From positions 124,001-188,000 of the forward strand of contig NZ_JACLAF010000009.1 of assembly GCF_015355625.1 (NCBI RefSeq): DNA of 64,000 bases. The letters run 5' to 3'. Below, piece by piece: positions 56,491 to 64,000 of this stretch. The position numbers and the translations under genes were made by a program. How positions within the stretch are numbered: the first letter of the stretch is position 1; the number at the start of each line of letters is the position of its first letter. This DNA comes from Tamlana sp. I1. Lineage in GTDB: Bacteria > Bacteroidota > Bacteroidia > Flavobacteriales > Flavobacteriaceae. The notes beneath the pieces were generated by a model, which did not search any database, had not been told where the DNA came from, and was given only the letters and a program-made list of their open reading frames with translations.

Positions 56491-57690
56491 ATGTCCATAC
56501 AAATTTCGCCTTTTACTAAGCAGCAACTGCTTCCGCAAGAAGAAACTCTTGAGATTTTTAAAAAGAAAGGAGAATTATTCATCGGTATCCCTAAAGAAAC
56601 TGCGTTTCAAGAAAAACGAATTTGCTTAACTCCTGATGCAGTTTATGCTTTAGTAAGCAATGGACACCGAGTTTTATTAGAAGCAGGAGCTGGAAACGGT
56701 GCGAATTTTAGCGATAAAGATTATAGTGAAGCTGGAGCTGAAATCACAAAAGATACAGCAAAAGTTTTTTCTTGCCCCATGGTTCTTAAAGTAGAACCCC
56801 CTACTCTTGAGCAAATAAAATTAATAAATCCGCAAACGATATTAATATCGGCTTTACAATTAAAAACACAATCAAAAAAATACTTTGAAACTCTTGCTGC
56901 TAAACGCATTACGGCTTTGGCTTTTGAGTTTATTCGTGATACAGATGGTAGTTATCCAGCTGTAAAATCGTTAAGTGAAATTGCTGGAACAGCTTCCGTT
57001 TTAATTGCCTCGGAATTATTATCTGAAACCAAAAATGGAAACGGACTCATGTTTGGCAATATTAGTGGTGTTCCGCCTCTAGAAGTTGTTATTTTAGGCG
57101 CTGGAACTGTTGGCGAATTTGCCGCAAGAAGCGCCTTAGGATTAGGTGCTAGCGTAAAAATTTTCGATAATTCTATAACTAAATTAAGACGTATTCAAAC
57201 CCATCTTGGTCGCCCACTTTTTACATCAACCATTCAACCTAAAAACTTATTAAAAGCATTGAAACGTTGCGACGTTGTTATTGGTGCAGTTCGCGGCACA
57301 AACCGAGCGCCTGTTGTGGTTACCGAAACCATGGTTGAATCGATGAAAAAAGGCGCAATTATTATCGATGTTAGCATTGATATGGGCGGATGTTTTGACA
57401 CAAGCGAAGTAACCTCGCACAAGCAGCCTACTTTTGTAAAACATAATGTTGTACATTATTGTGTCCCAAATATTCCAGCACGCTATCCGCGAACAGCTTC
57501 GGTTTCTATCAGTAATATTTTCACACCTTATTTATTGAAAATTGCAGAAGATGGCGGGATAGAAAATTCTTTAAGATTTGATAGAGGTTTAAAAAATGGA
57601 TTGTACTTTTACCACGGAATTTTAACAAGCAAACCTGTTGGTGAATGGTTCAATTTAAAATACAGCGATATTAATTTGCTGATATTTTAA
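56491..57690 (+). CDS. ald: Alanine dehydrogenase
   Basis: The 399-residue enzyme converts alanine to pyruvate with NAD. The start of the catalytic domain (GIPKETAFQEKRICLTPDAV) and the NAD-binding VVILGAGTVGEFAARSALGL are clear, as are SALQ and the C-terminal VVHYCVPNIPARYPRTAS with the conserved His-Tyr-Cys-Val-Pro-Asn-Ile-Pro. Members of this flavobacterial branch are somewhat longer than E. coli-type dehydrogenases. It is followed after 33 bases by a small membrane-anchored protein. Confidence 0.93.
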   Translation: MSIQISPFTKQQLLPQEETLEIFKKKGELFIGIPKETAFQEKRICLTPDAVYALVSNGHRVLLEAGAGNGANFSDKDYSEAGAEITKDTAKVFSCPMVLKVEPPTLEQIKLINPQTILISALQLKTQSKKYFETLAAKRITALAFEFIRDTDGSYPAVKSLSEIAGTASVLIASELLSETKNGNGLMFGNISGVPPLEVVILGAGTVGEFAARSALGLGASVKIFDNSITKLRRIQTHLGRPLFTSTIQPKNLLKALKRCDVVIGAVRGTNRAPVVVTETMVESMKKGAIIIDVSIDMGGCFDTSEVTSHKQPTFVKHNVVHYCVPNIPARYPRTASVSISNIFTPYLLKIAEDGGIENSLRFDRGLKNGLYFYHGILTSKPVGEWFNLKYSDINLLIF

Positions 57691-57723
57691 TAAAACCTTT
57701 TTTATTGCTCTCAACTCTTTTAA

Positions 57724-58098
57724 ATGAAACTTATTCAACGTATTGGCTATTATCTTGGAGGCTTTTCTATGGGATTGGTAATCTTAGCATTCTTCCTAAG
57801 TGGAAAAAAAACATCTTGTAGTTATGGTCCTGATGCACGTGTGCTTAAAAATATTAACACAAAAAAAATTGTGTATGCGCCAAGTGTAGACAATTTAATT
57901 AACGAAAAACTTACAGATTCTACTGAAATTTTCACGGTTCTAAAAAAAGGAGACATCAATTTTTCAGATAGTGAACCTAGACAAAAACCTTGTGGCATCT
58001 ATGTTGTTGAAGGTAATGTTAACGATAAAGCTATTTTATTGACCGTTGAAAACTGTGAAAGCACGGCTACAATTACCAGTTTTAAATTGAAGCAATAA
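57724..58098 (+). CDS. Membrane-anchored protein, probably DUF4258-like
   Basis: The 124-residue protein has one N-terminal helix (about residues 8-25) and a compact domain with Cys32 and paired elements (KTSCSYGPDARVLKNINTKK, SDSEPRQKPCGIYVVEG, AILLTVENCE). I recall DUF4258-like small proteins next to alanine dehydrogenase in flavobacteria, but the family label is from memory. It ends one base before the sugar transferase start (58100). Confidence 0.55.
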   Translation: MKLIQRIGYYLGGFSMGLVILAFFLSGKKTSCSYGPDARVLKNINTKKIVYAPSVDNLINEKLTDSTEIFTVLKKGDINFSDSEPRQKPCGIYVVEGNVNDKAILLTVENCESTATITSFKLKQ

Positions 58099-58099
58099 C

Positions 58100-58693
58100 A
58101 TGATAAAACGTTGTTTTGATCTTGTTTTTTCAATAATAGGGCTCATTATTTTAAGTCCTGTTCTTCTTCTTATTTCGATTTTTATAAAAATTGATTCTAA
58201 AGGCCCTATTCTATTTATCCAGGGTCGAGTTGGAAAAAGCAACAAAGATTTCAATATTTATAAATTTAGAACCATGCGTGTACAGTCTGATAAAAAAGGC
58301 TTGCTAACTTTAGGGAATCATGATTCAAGAGTTACCAAAGTGGGCTATTTTTTAAGACGCTATAAAATTGATGAATTCCCGCAATTGATCAACATTTTAA
58401 AAGGCGACATGAGTTTTGTTGGACCAAGACCAGAATTACGCCACTATGTTAATTTTTATAATGAAGATGATATGAAAATTTTTCAAGTTAGACCAGGAAT
58501 TACAGGTCTTGCATCTTTAAAATATAGAAATGAAGTTGAACTTCTAGAAAAAGCAGAAAACCCAGAAGAGTTTTTTATAAAGACTATTATTCCTGATAAA
58601 TTGAAATACAACAAGGAATACATAAAAAGAAGAAACTTCTTTTTTGACTTAAAACTAATCGCTATAACTATAGTAAAAGTAATTGCTAAGTAA
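58100..58693 (+). CDS. Monotopic sugar-phosphate transferase (PglC/WcaJ-like)
   Basis: The 197-residue protein has a hydrophobic N-terminal segment (residues 8-30) and the phosphoglycosyl transferase core: FIQGRVGKSNKDFNIYKFRT, a catalytic Asp-Glu pair in YKIDEFPQL, then KGDMSFVGPRPEL. It transfers a sugar phosphate to undecaprenyl phosphate, starting a capsule or O-antigen chain. It is the short PglC-like form, without the extra N-terminal helices of WbaP/WcaJ. It probably starts an exopolysaccharide locus with the next gene. Confidence 0.92.
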   Translation: MIKRCFDLVFSIIGLIILSPVLLLISIFIKIDSKGPILFIQGRVGKSNKDFNIYKFRTMRVQSDKKGLLTLGNHDSRVTKVGYFLRRYKIDEFPQLINILKGDMSFVGPRPELRHYVNFYNEDDMKIFQVRPGITGLASLKYRNEVELLEKAENPEEFFIKTIIPDKLKYNKEYIKRRNFFFDLKLIAITIVKVIAK

Positions 58694-58765
58694 TTGATAA
58701 GAATATAATAGTTGTTAAACTTAATTTAATTCAAAAAACTTATATTTCAGCAAATAAATGTTCTA

Positions 58766-59836
58766 ATGAATAAATCGACCGCTAATTTTATTGACGAATT
58801 ATTATCCGATTCTGGTTTATTTCCCTTCATTAAAACATTAAAAAAAGACTTTCCTCCCTTTGATTTTTCGAAGGAAACCATTTTAATTACAGGGGCAGCC
58901 GGAACTATTGGAAGCGAACTCGCAAAACAATTGATTAAAGGCAAATACAAGCAATTAATTTTATTAGATGTGGCAGAATCGCCTCTTTATAATCTGTTTA
59001 AGGATTTAGAATTTGATAACACTGAAAACATCATTTTTAAACTGCTTGATATAACAGACGAAGCATCTTTAACTCACTTATTTCAAAGCTACAAACCTTC
59101 CTTAGTATTTCATACTGCTGCATATAAACATGTGCCACTTATGGAAGAAAACCCATATAAAGCAGTGGTAAATAATATTTTAGGCACTAAGTTATTGGCC
59201 GATATTTCATCAGAATATCAAGTGAAAAAATTTGTATTTATTTCAACTGACAAAGCTGTAAATCCTATAAATATTATGGGGATGTCTAAACGTATTAGTG
59301 AAAAGTATTTTAATTATTTAAATACGGTATCTAATACCTATTTTTTAATCACACGCTTTGGAAACATTATGGGCTCTAATGGCTCTGTTGTTCCATTATT
59401 AAAAAAGCAAATTGAATCAGGGAAGGCATTAACTGTAACAAGTGAAGATATTTCAAGGTACTTTATAAGTAAGCGTAAAGCCTGTTTTTTGATTTTGAAG
59501 ATTGCAAAATTAGAAAAACCAGAGCATAACACTTTTACTTTTAACATGGGCAACCCCATTAAAATTAAGGATTTGGCAGAACGCCTTATTCTCAATTATA
59601 ACGGAATAAGTGAATCTTCAGAAATAAAAATCACTGAATTACGTCCTGGAGAAAAATTACATGAAGAAATTCTTTTAAATACAGAACGTTTAATTTCGAC
59701 AGAAGTTGAAGATTTATTTATGGTGAAATCTGAAGAAAATGATGCTGCAAAAAAGTTAGATTTCAATAAATTATTTTCAATTAAACCAAATGATTCGGTT
59801 AATTCTATAAAATTAATTTTACAAAGTTATATCTAA
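58766..59836 (+). CDS. Nucleotide-sugar 4,6-dehydratase (CapD/FlaA1-like)
   Basis: The 356-residue protein is a Rossmann-fold SDR with ITGAAGTIGSELAKQL, VFHTAAYKHVPLMEENP, the STDKAVNPINIMGMSKR motif (typical UDP-GlcNAc 4,6-dehydratase or epimerase signature) and an RPGEKLHEEIL tail motif. It lacks the membrane domain of full CapD. It follows the sugar transferase by 72 bases and probably supplies its substrate. Confidence 0.9.
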   Translation: MNKSTANFIDELLSDSGLFPFIKTLKKDFPPFDFSKETILITGAAGTIGSELAKQLIKGKYKQLILLDVAESPLYNLFKDLEFDNTENIIFKLLDITDEASLTHLFQSYKPSLVFHTAAYKHVPLMEENPYKAVVNNILGTKLLADISSEYQVKKFVFISTDKAVNPINIMGMSKRISEKYFNYLNTVSNTYFLITRFGNIMGSNGSVVPLLKKQIESGKALTVTSEDISRYFISKRKACFLILKIAKLEKPEHNTFTFNMGNPIKIKDLAERLILNYNGISESSEIKITELRPGEKLHEEILLNTERLISTEVEDLFMVKSEENDAAKKLDFNKLFSIKPNDSVNSIKLILQSYI

Positions 59837-59837
59837 T

Positions 59838-61013
59838 TTAAAGTGCTTTTCTTCGTTGCTTTTCCATAGCTAACAAGGCTAATTCTCGTCCTGTTTGTCC
59901 GGCTACCGAAGTGTTTTCTTCAGCCCTTCTAATTAAATATGGCATCACATCCTTAACTGGGCCAAACGGAATATATTTAGCTACATTATACCCTTTTTTA
60001 GATAAATTAAAGCTGATATGGTCACTCATACCGTATAATTGACCAAACCAAATGCGAGAATCGTTAGGCGCTAATCCTTTTTCTTCCATCAAATCCATGA
60101 GCAGATAGGCGCTGTCTTCATTGTGAGTTCCAGCAAATAATGATATGTCATCCAAATTTTCTAACATATATCTTAATCCTGCATTAAAGTTTTGATCGGT
60201 ATGCGCTTTGCTTGCACAAATAGGGGATTTATAATTTAATTCTTCTGCTCGTTCATTTTCCTTCTCCATATAAGCGCCTCGAACCAATTTATAGCCTAAA
60301 AAGTAATTTTCTCTTTGTGCAACTTCATGCTCTACTTCCAAAAATTTTAACCTATCATGTCTATACATTTGCAATGTATTAAATACAATAGGCTTTTCGG
60401 TGTTGTATTTTTTCATCATTTGAGTGACTAAAATATCAGCTGCTTCTTGCATCCAACTTTCTTCAGCATCAATTAGTATCGCAACGTCATTCTTTTTAGC
60501 CTTAGCACACACTTTATCATATCTTAAAACAACACGATCCCACTCGGCTTGTTCTTTTTCTGTTAACGCTTTTCGGCTACTCATTTTTTCATATAAAGCA
60601 AAACGCCCAAACCCCGAGGGTTTAAAAACGGCAATTGGAATAGCTTCCTTAGCTTTAGCAAAATCAATGATTTCTAAAATCTTATGCATGGCAGCATCAA
60701 ATTCATCTTCATTTTCTTTCCCTTCAACACTATAATCTAATACCGAACAGACTTTTTTTGTATACAACTTATCAATAACCGATACGCAATCATTCTCATT
60801 AACACCACCACAAAAATGGTCGAAAACAGTAGAGCGAATTAAGCCCTCGATGGGTAAATTTGCTTTTAAAGCTAAATTAGTTGCCACAGCTCCAATTTTA
60901 ACTAGCGGAGCTACAGATATCATTTTAAACAAAAAGTAAGCACGTTCTAATTCTGAATCAGATTTTAAGGAAAATGCAATTTCTGTGTTATTAAATATCA
61001 AATCTGTTCTCAT
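59838..61013 (-). CDS. Proline dehydrogenase
   Basis: The 391-residue FAD enzyme (PutA proline dehydrogenase type) oxidises proline to pyrroline-5-carboxylate. Motifs are LIDAEESWMQ, YKLVRGAYMEKENERA, GTHNEDSA and FGQLYGMSDHISF. It is monofunctional, without the P5C dehydrogenase part. It converges with the dehydratase (one base between stops) and is divergent from aroB. Confidence 0.94.
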   Translation of the reverse strand: MRTDLIFNNTEIAFSLKSDSELERAYFLFKMISVAPLVKIGAVATNLALKANLPIEGLIRSTVFDHFCGGVNENDCVSVIDKLYTKKVCSVLDYSVEGKENEDEFDAAMHKILEIIDFAKAKEAIPIAVFKPSGFGRFALYEKMSSRKALTEKEQAEWDRVVLRYDKVCAKAKKNDVAILIDAEESWMQEAADILVTQMMKKYNTEKPIVFNTLQMYRHDRLKFLEVEHEVAQRENYFLGYKLVRGAYMEKENERAEELNYKSPICASKAHTDQNFNAGLRYMLENLDDISLFAGTHNEDSAYLLMDLMEEKGLAPNDSRIWFGQLYGMSDHISFNLSKKGYNVAKYIPFGPVKDVMPYLIRRAEENTSVAGQTGRELALLAMEKQRRKAL

Positions 61014-61107
61014 TATGGTATATTTTTGCGTAAATATAATTATAGGTTAATTACCATTTTATATAAAATCTCCTTAATTTCACGGCTTTAAATAATATTT
61101 AACATAT

Positions 61108-62175
61108 ATGGATTCTATTGCGGCAAATGATAGCCTTATTCATTTCAATAATACTTGTTATTCGTCTTTAAACGAACATTTTAAAAAACACAACTTTTCG
61201 AAAATTTTTATTTTAGTTGATGAAAACACGCATCAATATTGTCTACCTCTTTTTTTAGAAAAATTACAAACAGAACTAACTGTTGAGATTATAGAAATTG
61301 AATCTGGCGAAGCCAATAAAACCATTGAAACTTGTGTGGGTGTATGGAATGCACTTTCTGAATTAGATGCCGATAGAAAAAGTTTAATGATTAATGTTGG
61401 TGGTGGCGTAATAACCGATTTAGGTGGTTTTGTTGCCTGTACTTTTAAACGCGGTATTGCTTATGTAAATGTACCTACTACCCTACTTTCTATGGTTGAT
61501 GCATCGGTTGGAGGAAAAACAGGTGTAGATTTAGGGCATTTAAAAAATCAAATAGGTGTAATTAGTAATGCTGATTTGGTTTTAATTGATACAAAATATT
61601 TAGATACATTACCGCAAAACGAAATGCGTTCTGGATTAGCCGAAATGCTAAAACACGGACTAATCACAGGGGAAAGTTATTGGAATAAATTTCAAGATTT
61701 ATCTGCTTTATCTTTAAATGATTTAGATGAATTAATTCACGAATCTGTCGTTATTAAAAAGAATGTGGTAGAAATTGATCCCTTTGAAAACGGATTACGA
61801 AAAACATTAAATTTCGGACACACATTGGGTCATGCCATTGAATCGTATTTCTTAAGCAGCCCAAACAAAACAAACTTACTACACGGTGAAGCTGTAGTTG
61901 TAGGAATGATATTAGCATGTTATATTTCAACAGAACTTGTTGGCTTTCCAAAAGAAACCACTTTAGCAATTAAATCGCTATTTACAAATTATTATGGTAA
62001 AGTGGAGATCGAGAAAAACGAACGTTCTGCAATTATGGAATTAATGAAATACGATAAAAAGAATAATCATGGAAATATCAATTTCGTATTACTAGAAGCT
62101 ATAGGAAAACCTAAAATTGACTGCTTAGTTGAAGATGAAGTGATCCTTAACGCCTTTGATTTTTACGCAAATTAA
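61108..62175 (+). CDS. aroB: 3-dehydroquinate synthase
   Basis: The 355-residue enzyme makes dehydroquinate in the shikimate pathway. NAD and metal motifs are visible: GGGVITDLGGFVACTFKRG, PTTLLSMVDASVGGKTGVD, GLAEMLKHGL and the zinc His in NFGHTLGHAIE and LHGEAV. It is a single gene ending at a strong terminator at 62201. Confidence 0.97.
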   Translation: MDSIAANDSLIHFNNTCYSSLNEHFKKHNFSKIFILVDENTHQYCLPLFLEKLQTELTVEIIEIESGEANKTIETCVGVWNALSELDADRKSLMINVGGGVITDLGGFVACTFKRGIAYVNVPTTLLSMVDASVGGKTGVDLGHLKNQIGVISNADLVLIDTKYLDTLPQNEMRSGLAEMLKHGLITGESYWNKFQDLSALSLNDLDELIHESVVIKKNVVEIDPFENGLRKTLNFGHTLGHAIESYFLSSPNKTNLLHGEAVVVGMILACYISTELVGFPKETTLAIKSLFTNYYGKVEIEKNERSAIMELMKYDKKNNHGNINFVLLEAIGKPKIDCLVEDEVILNAFDFYAN

Positions 62176-62200
62176 TTCATTAAAAACTTTTAATTAAAAA

Positions 62201-62227
62201 AGAGGCTGTCCAGATAAGACAGCCTCT
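62201..62227. terminator. Bidirectional terminator between aroB and the tyrosine kinase gene
   Basis: AGAGGCTGTC with GACAGCCTCT forms a perfect ten-bp stem with a seven-base loop. T runs follow on both strands. It ends both convergent genes. Confidence 0.92.
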
Positions 62228-62249
62228 TTTTTTTGATTTCTATAAAATA

Positions 62250-64000
62250 TTACGCTTTCTTTTTACGCTTAAAGAAACTTTTCTTTTCAGGTGTACCATA
62301 ATACCCATAGCGTGCGCCGTAACCAAAATTAGATTCCTTGACATCATTAATAATAAGCATCATGTGGTTTAGCTTATTTTTAGCATGCAATTCATTTACA
62401 AAATTTAATATACGTTTTTCAGTATACCCAGCTCTAGTAACATATATGGTGTGTCCTGCATACTCATGCATTAATAAAGTATCTGTAACTAACATTGATG
62501 GCGCAGTATCAACAACAACATAATCGTATGTTTCAGAAACAGCATCGAATAAATCTTTCATCCTTTCATCCATTAATAATTCGGCTGGATTTGGAGGTAT
62601 TTTACCAGATAAAAGCATATCAATATTAACATTATTAATAGCATGCGAATTTATAATGTCACTCAATTGAATGGTATAATCTGATAAATATTCTGATAAC
62701 CCTATTTTTGAACGCTTCTCATTTATATCCTTAGAAATAGCAGAAAATATTTGAGGGTTTCTTAAATCGGCACCAATTAAAAGCACTTTTTTTCCTGTAT
62801 TTGCTAGAGTTAACGCGGCATTTAAACTCACAAATGATTTTCCTTCACCATTAATTGTTGATGTAACGAAGATAACATTCTTGTATTTTTGAACATTTTT
62901 ATCCCTTCTGAGAAATTCAAAATTCGTACGGATAATTCTAAAAGATTCAGAGAGAATAGATCTATCATTAAATTTAATTAATTTTCCTTCACTTCCTTTC
63001 ACATTTGGAATCTCTCCTAACACAGATATATTTGAAATTTCGTTTTCTAAATCTTCCTTATTATGAATTTTATTATCTAATAAATCAGCTACATAAATAA
63101 ACATAAAAGGCAACATTAAACCCATAAAAAGGGCTCCAAAATAAACAATTCTACCATTAGTCTGAATAGCTCCTAAACTATAAGCAGGGTCGATAGTTTT
63201 AGAAACTGGAACAGATGTGGTTTGAGAAATTTCTGCTTCTTCTCGTTTCTGTAGAAGATATAAATACAATTGTTCTTTAATATTTTGTCTTCTCTCGATA
63301 GACATTAATTTACTTTCTTGTCGAGGAATTGATGAAAACTTTGTATTAATTTTACTTTGCTGATTTTGTATACTATTAATTTGAATATTTAATGTATAAA
63401 TACTACTATTTATAGTCCCTAATAAATTCGATTTAAGCGAATTAAGGTTTTGATTTATTTCAATAACTACAGAATTATTTTCACCAGCACTTTTTAATAA
63501 AACACTCCTTCTTTCCAACAACTCATTATATTTTAACACCAATGCAGATAAACCACCTTCATCTCCTAAGTTGGAAGGTAAACTCTCCATATTTGCATTT
63601 TTAAGCGTTTTTTGTACGTAGTTTAACATGTTTAATTGTGTCATCAACTCTTGTAAACGCGCTTCATTTGAAATACTAGATGTTGATAAGTTAACACTAC
63701 CACTTGAAATATCTGTAATTTTATTTGAAGCTTTAAATCGAACGATGCTATCCTCAACACTAATCAAATCTTGAGCTATATTATTTACTCTTTCGTGGAT
63801 AAAATTTGCTGTATTTAAAGCTCTATTTTTATTTAGTCTCTCGGCAGATAAATTATACTGATTAATTAATTCATTAATAATATCAATTGCTTTATTAACA
63901 TTCCTATCTTCTAAATATATGTCTAATACCTTTGATGCATTTCTATCTGAAGGAAAGATTGAAATATTAGATTTTAAGTATTTAGATAGATCCTCAACTG
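62250..64000 (-). CDS. Wzc-like tyrosine-protein kinase of exopolysaccharide export, N-terminus beyond the window
   Basis: The frame stays open from the stop at 62250 to the right edge, giving at least 583 residues; the true start lies beyond 64000. The visible part has a coiled coil of the Wzz/GNVR chain-length domain, a membrane helix (IVYFGALFMGLMLPFMFIYV), then a BY-kinase: P-loop TSTINGEGKS, Walker A' VLLIGADLRNP, Walker B VVVDTAPS, and a C-terminal tyrosine cluster (FGYGARYGYYGTP) for autophosphorylation. The kinase controls capsule or exopolysaccharide polymerisation. It probably belongs to the polysaccharide locus begun at 58100. Confidence 0.95.
   Translation of the reverse strand, partial: VEDLSKYLKSNISIFPSDRNASKVLDIYLEDRNVNKAIDIINELINQYNLSAERLNKNRALNTANFIHERVNNIAQDLISVEDSIVRFKASNKITDISSGSVNLSTSSISNEARLQELMTQLNMLNYVQKTLKNANMESLPSNLGDEGGLSALVLKYNELLERRSVLLKSAGENNSVVIEINQNLNSLKSNLLGTINSSIYTLNIQINSIQNQQSKINTKFSSIPRQESKLMSIERRQNIKEQLYLYLLQKREEAEISQTTSVPVSKTIDPAYSLGAIQTNGRIVYFGALFMGLMLPFMFIYVADLLDNKIHNKEDLENEISNISVLGEIPNVKGSEGKLIKFNDRSILSESFRIIRTNFEFLRRDKNVQKYKNVIFVTSTINGEGKSFVSLNAALTLANTGKKVLLIGADLRNPQIFSAISKDINEKRSKIGLSEYLSDYTIQLSDIINSHAINNVNIDMLLSGKIPPNPAELLMDERMKDLFDAVSETYDYVVVDTAPSMLVTDTLLMHEYAGHTIYVTRAGYTEKRILNFVNELHAKNKLNHMMLIINDVKESNFGYGARYGYYGTPEKKSFFKRKKKA

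Overview
The window is chromosomal DNA from a Bacteroidota bacterium, most likely a marine member of the Flavobacteriaceae. It is very AT-rich. It carries the type IX secretion regulator PorX, a fused lpxC/fabZ gene, a fused HAD-type hisB, promoter-like sites of the TAnnTTTG kind, TTG start codons, many small lipoproteins and outer-membrane barrels, and the short palindromes that litter flavobacterial intergenic DNA. I saw no rRNA, tRNA, CRISPR array, transposase, integrase or phage gene.

Layout. The left edge holds the first codons of a GntR-like regulator (minus strand). Next come an M19-like metal hydrolase with two small envelope proteins (0.4-3.1 kb), then an alpha-2-macroglobulin lipoprotein overlapping penicillin-binding protein 1C (3.4-11.2 kb), a conserved periplasmic defence and repair pair. 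From 12.2 to 17.1 kb lies a two-component system (TPR histidine kinase plus LytTR regulator). The kinase 5' end and the 3' end of its upstream neighbour were duplicated, leaving a broken kinase fragment and two tandem acidic-repeat lipoproteins.

The accessory core is 17.1-22.9 kb. It contains one 1033-residue protein joining a calcineurin-type phosphoesterase to a P-loop (STAND-like) ATPase. The gene sits alone between long noncoding flanks that share a 49-bp direct repeat and a 20-bp inverted repeat. Close by are a VTT-family membrane protein and an intact MNT nucleotidyltransferase antitoxin whose HEPN toxin gene is cut to 29 codons. This is the best candidate for an undescribed system, probably anti-phage.

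From 23 kb on the content is mostly core metabolism: MscS channel; leuCD, a leuA-like synthase and leuB; small envelope proteins and barrels; and a complete histidine operon (hisG-D-C-B-H-A-F-IE, minus strand). The his operon is preceded by a 17-codon leader peptide with four His codons and an intrinsic terminator, a classical attenuator. It also contains a four-helix-bundle gene and a different small palindrome or simple repeat at almost every gene junction. Prohibitin, a VWA membrane protein, fabG and sucD follow, then the lipid A cluster (lpxD, lpxC/fabZ, lpxA, efp and a second lpxD-like gene), an HD hydrolase, porX, tsaE, alanine dehydrogenase, the start of a polysaccharide locus (sugar transferase, nucleotide-sugar dehydratase), proline dehydrogenase and aroB. 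The right edge cuts a Wzc-like tyrosine kinase that probably belongs to the same exopolysaccharide region.
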